Below are positions 60,272-64,000 of a stretch of DNA of 64,000 nucleotides, piece by piece. The notes beneath the pieces are model-generated. The model did no database searches. It was not told the origin of the DNA and was given only the letters and a program-made list of their open reading frames with translations. Numbering within the stretch: position 1 is the stretch's first letter; every line of letters begins with the position of its first letter. Origin of the DNA: Deinandra increscens subsp. villosa (taxonomy: Eukaryota; Streptophyta; Magnoliopsida; Asterales; Asteraceae); the NCBI GenBank assembly GCA_039602395.1, contig JBCNJP010000006.1, positions 41,317,279 through 41,381,278 on the forward strand, read 5' to 3'. The position numbers were made by a program, and so were the translations under genes.

Positions 60272-61364
60272 AAATCAATTACAATTGTCATAAGAATCGG
60301 ATTGAAGGTACATTTCAAAAGAATCCAGGTCCTCTACCCCAAAAGGGGTGATCATGGACGTTATGTTCAGATAGGTATACCAGATGTTGAGGAGATATTA
60401 GATGTTTACAAGATTTCGAAAGGAATTCAAATCAAAAGTATAGGAAGTGGTTTCTTTGGTTAGGCGTTTCGACAAGAAAAGCCGACTGACTATATTGCGT
60501 TGATCGTGTAGAGTGGTAAGGCCGAACAGAATGACATGATAACATAAGTATCTGAAACCACAATTTCAATGCGAAGAAGGTCAATAATATATCCAAGTAA
60601 CCTCCAATTATCGTACCTAATGCTATAACTGAGATTCTCTTTTCGTGTCTGCTTTCCGTTAGGGTGTTCACATTTACCAATAACCCAGATGAATCGGAGA
60701 GAAGAGAATTTGAGTATGTGAGAAAATTGTGTGTGCATCAAGTCAATCAGCGTTTAATAAACCCAATGTCGAACAAAAAACGTAAACGTCTGATCTTACC
60801 TACCAATTAAAAATTAGCATAGAATTACACAAGACTGATCAAGTTAACATGAGGACCCATTGATTGTTTTAGTACTTTTATGACCAATTAAGTTTCGCAT
60901 GATTCATAGTAACATTCAAATTCACCTTTCATGCAATAACGTTTTAGATAGCATACGAGTTTCTACAAAGATTTCGCTTAAAGGTTAATGCGGTTAAAGA
61001 GTACTAGCATGCAATCTATCATAAAGGTTTTACCATACAACGCATACAATTGTCCCAATACCTTATATACTCGCATACGACCTTAACATGACATATCTCT
61101 AGCCTATAAGTTCATAAACTAACCAACACAACCCATACGATGCAAAGTTGACGGGCCAACTTCACACAGTCTTGTCATTCCCACCGAGGTAGGAGACTTA
61201 GGACCTTGTATGGTGTATGGTTTTCACACTCAATCAATTTAATACATTCACAACATGTCATGTCATTTTCTAGTTCCTAACGCGCTCATACACATAATTA
61301 ATAATGCAATTCTACGCCACTTATGTTTAAACCAGCATTTCAATAATTATTCAGTTTATATACC

Positions 61365-61864
61365 NNNNNNNNNNNNNNNNNNNNNNNNNNNNNNNNNNNN
61401 NNNNNNNNNNNNNNNNNNNNNNNNNNNNNNNNNNNNNNNNNNNNNNNNNNNNNNNNNNNNNNNNNNNNNNNNNNNNNNNNNNNNNNNNNNNNNNNNNNNN
61501 NNNNNNNNNNNNNNNNNNNNNNNNNNNNNNNNNNNNNNNNNNNNNNNNNNNNNNNNNNNNNNNNNNNNNNNNNNNNNNNNNNNNNNNNNNNNNNNNNNNN
61601 NNNNNNNNNNNNNNNNNNNNNNNNNNNNNNNNNNNNNNNNNNNNNNNNNNNNNNNNNNNNNNNNNNNNNNNNNNNNNNNNNNNNNNNNNNNNNNNNNNNN
61701 NNNNNNNNNNNNNNNNNNNNNNNNNNNNNNNNNNNNNNNNNNNNNNNNNNNNNNNNNNNNNNNNNNNNNNNNNNNNNNNNNNNNNNNNNNNNNNNNNNNN
61801 NNNNNNNNNNNNNNNNNNNNNNNNNNNNNNNNNNNNNNNNNNNNNNNNNNNNNNNNNNNNNNNN
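61365..61864. other. Assembly gap, 500 N
   Basis: Exactly 500 unknown bases, probably a placeholder of arbitrary size. Sequence on the two sides is unrelated, so the linkage rests on scaffolding. Confidence 0.98.
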
Positions 61865-62003
61865 ATGCGCTTTCCATCTTGCAGAACGATTAAATAAGGA
61901 AATGCATGTACTCCTTCTACAGCCGATACCCCGTGGAATAACAGTTGTTCAGCCTCCTTATGGGGCGGATTATGCATGGCACGGGGCAAAACTTATTAGC
62001 AAT
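61865..62003 (+). CDS. Actin-related-protein-like exon (ARP8-like), partial
   Basis: One frame reads CAFHLAERLNKEMHVLL and then GITVVQPPYGADYAWHGAKL, ending ISN at a consensus splice donor AAT/GTGAGT (62003/62004). ERLxKE, a PPYGADxAWxGAKLISN tail and its place near the C-terminus fit plant actin-related proteins, best the ARP8 type (F-box plus actin fold). The exon's 5' part is in the gap. A possible next exon after TTTGCAG at about 62911 ends in a stop within about 15 codons in any frame, but no frame clearly continues the family C-terminus, so the gene may be decayed. The actin-related assignment is from memory of the family, not a search. Confidence 0.6.
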
Positions 62004-62011
62004 GTGAGTTA

Positions 62012-62665
62012 CAGTAGAAACTCGATAAATTAATACTCGATTATTTAATAAACTCTCTAAGATAATATTTTTTGCCGGTCCCGACTCGGGGATAGGGTGC
62101 TAAATTAATAATTCGCTAAAATTATAAGATAATACATTTTTGATAATTTCTTTAGACCCCATATAAAATATAAATTAATAATTCCTTATATATAGCATAT
62201 TACATGAATGATTTATGAAGGTTTCTTGAAAAATGACTCAATTATCTTTTGTTTTTTGTTGAAATCAATTTCCCCTTGAATCTCGTCTCTAATTTTCCTT
62301 AGCACCTTTAAGATGGGAAGTCATGTTGTGTGTATGATTTGTTTGTGTTAACCTATTTTGATCTTGTATTTATATAGAAAATATTTTTAATGTCCATAAA
62401 GTGATACATTGAACACAAGAAGCATAATAAGGTGGGAGATTGAAGGTTTCTTTCAAATTGGGCCGTTCATTTGATATACATGCATTGTATACAATAATTA
62501 AGTGGAAGCTTGAAAGGTGTTTGTAAACTAAGTATTCTACTATAAATTAATAAAATATTAATTAATATATAAATTAATAATTATTAATTTATCGATTAAT
62601 TAATAACTCTTTTAATTAATAAATTTTGGTGGTCCCAAGTGTATTATTTTATAGAGTTTCTACTG
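62012..62665. mobile_element. pogo/Emigrant-type DNA element in an intron
   Basis: 654 bp with inverted ends CAGTAGAAACTC...GAGTTTCTACTG, flanked by TA (62010-62011 and 62666-62667). The subterminal ATAAATTAATA is typical of the plant Emigrant/Lemi1 (pogo-like) group. Very AT-rich with repeated AATTAATA; no transposase, so non-autonomous. Confidence 0.88.
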
Positions 62666-62667
62666 TA

Positions 62668-63060
62668 TGTTTACCAAATTCTCAATTTACGACTCTATAT
62701 AGTTGCAAAATAATTACTTTTTACAAGTTTTATTAGTCATCTTTTGTTATCGGTTATTACTTACCTATTCCTTTTTATGTTCATTTTGAAGTATTTTTCG
62801 AATTAATAGTTGTTTTGAGCTTGATCCCCCAACTGTATTTGGATTCGTTGCTACTTTGTGTTATAGCTTCTGATGGACTATATCATAATATTTTTCTACC
62901 CATATTTGCAGTTCCTTCAGCATTCTGTGCTCCGTGTTTCAAATCAGTGAAAAGGCCTTTATAAATGTTAGCTTCTCTGTTTTGAGTTGCTGATTTGTTA
63001 GTAGCATTTTTAAGTATCAGCCATGTAATTAATTTAAATGTGTTAGGTATATGGTGATGT
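62668..63060 (+). other. Presumed intron, possible last exon and 3' flank of the actin-related gene
   Basis: Intron-like T-rich sequence ends TTTGCAG at about 62911. The next bases could code a short C-terminus, stop near 62949, but the frame is uncertain. Nothing else recognised before the gag fragment. Confidence 0.35.
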
Positions 63061-64000
63061 TTATGTCAATTTTGTATAAATTTCATAGTCAAAACGGTTA
63101 GTTTTAGTTGAAAATCTTCCATCAGAATTATAAAAATTCTTAGGTGAGTACTTTGACGTTTTTGACTTTGTGAAAACTTTCTGATCATCAGGACTAGACT
63201 TAAGTTTCAACAAGGAACCAATTTTCTCAGTTTTATGTTTAGACACAGATTCTTCTTTTTCATCAACATAAAACACTTTGGAAATTTTGGTTGGGTCAAC
63301 ACAACATAGCGGAAATTCTTCATCTGAAAATATGGTATCACTACCTTTCAGAGAATACATTTGCACTTTCTTAGAACACTCACCCATCTTAACTTTACCT
63401 TTCTGTTTTACATCTATATCCCCAGACTTACCATTCTTCTTTTCAGGTTGTTGAACTTTCTCAGGTTTCTTCTGATTGACCTTAGAAAGTTCATCAGGAT
63501 GTCCAAAACCAATACCATTAAATTTTTCTGACTTTGACAACGATACTGGTATTGAATGAACATCTGGTGTGATTGTGTTGCTCTTAGTCACAGATTCTTT
63601 TTCATAAAACAAATTACGACCTTTTGCAAATTTCAAATTTTCAAATTCTTTCATTTTCTTTTCAGTTTCTTTGACCTTCTCAGCAGCTTCTAAAGGTGTA
63701 AGATTTACACTTTTAGATGATTTTACCATAGAATCATAAGTCTCAGACTGTTTGACAACAACATTGACAGTTTTGGACACATTTTTCAAAGGCTTCCTCT
63801 TATGAGTGCCTTTGGAGTTGTCAGATACTCCTTCAGTAAAACTGGAATAATCAAACACAACAGCTGGTTTGATATTCGATTCATTTGGACCTTTCCCATG
63901 CACAATTGGTGGTGGAACTGAAGTACACCCTGATTCTTTAAGCACATCTTTTAAATTTTCATCTTTGCACAGAAAACTGGCAAAGGAAGATGAATTTTTG
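63061..64000 (-). pseudogene. TR-GAG-type gag fragment, open at the window edge
   Basis: The frame is open from the window end to a stop at 63061 (over 300 codons). The segment YSLKGSDTIFSDEEFPLCCVD matches LKGSDQLFSDKEFPLHCVD of TR-GAG2 Gag; flanks are Lys/Glu/Ser-rich. It ends just before where the second zinc knuckle would be, next to unrelated sequence, so the element is truncated there. The apparent start inside the window is not real, because coding sequence continues upstream to the edge. It represents a third, distinct member of the gag family. Confidence 0.75.

Larger units (their letters stand above)
57129..61364 (-). mobile_element. LARD C: LTR and part of interior, cut by the sequence gap
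   Basis: LTR 57129-60120 (2992 bp, TGTCACACC...TGTCACA on the plus strand) and interior 60121-61364 align with LARD A 23222-27345. The interior has no gene. The expected rest of the interior, the primer site and the second LTR are not seen; they may be missing in the gap. The duplication would be GTGGA (57124-57128), unconfirmed. Confidence 0.85.

Overview
This is plant nuclear DNA, almost certainly from a eudicot with a large, retrotransposon-rich genome. An Asteraceae source is a weak guess from the style of the repeats. Nearly everything is nested transposable elements. Host-type gene sequence is limited to a short divergent gene pair near 46.7-47.1 and 57.0-57.1 kb and one actin-related-protein-like exon at 61.9-62.0 kb. 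No rRNA gene, CRISPR array or bacterial-type operon was seen.

Left half, a nest four levels deep. The base layer (1-2154, resuming at 39420) is the non-coding interior of a minus-strand large LTR derivative (LARD-like). A plus-strand gag-only LTR element, here TR-GAG1 (2155-39419), is inserted in it. Its 337-bp 5' LTR is split by a complete minus-strand Athila-like Ty3/gypsy element (2424-16471, duplication TTACT). Its 3' non-coding part is split by element B (about 20364-37746), and B contains a complete LARD, element A (23222-34062, duplication GGATG, LTRs of about 2.9 kb). Each layer is placed by target-site duplications or by rejoining homologous sequence.

Middle, 40.4-47.1 kb. LTR-derived sequence rich in short hairpins (40419-42970) is followed by the start of another LTR. 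Then comes a CACTA-type DNA transposon end (44092) with GGTCACA-type subterminal repeats and a tandem array of about 93-bp units (44690-46240). Beyond it lies a divergent pair of small genes with TATA boxes on both sides. A second gag-only element, TR-GAG2 (47181-56694, duplication GAATC), sits in their shared promoter, and a third LARD (C, from 57129) interrupts the plus-strand gene after 41 codons. TR-GAG2 itself holds an LTR-like insertion (D, about 49070-52330) and a patchwork repair filler in gag.

Right end. LARD C runs into a 500-N gap (61365-61864). After the gap come the actin-related-protein-like exon, a pogo/Emigrant-type element a few bases into the following intron, and a third TR-GAG-type gag fragment open to the window edge.

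Most interesting: the two gag-only elements have different LTRs and no protease, integrase or reverse transcriptase. Both share a very long Gag (N-terminal gag domain, zinc knuckle, long coiled coil, second zinc knuckle), a leader packed with TTCGG motifs, and a conserved 3' non-coding domain. That domain has three tandem hairpins with covarying stems, GNRA loops in five of six, and a bulged T. It is a good candidate for a cis-acting RNA packaging or dimerisation signal of a non-autonomous family whose Gag acts in trans. The LARD LTRs also carry arrays of short hairpins with compensatory changes and pairs of tRNA-like modules.
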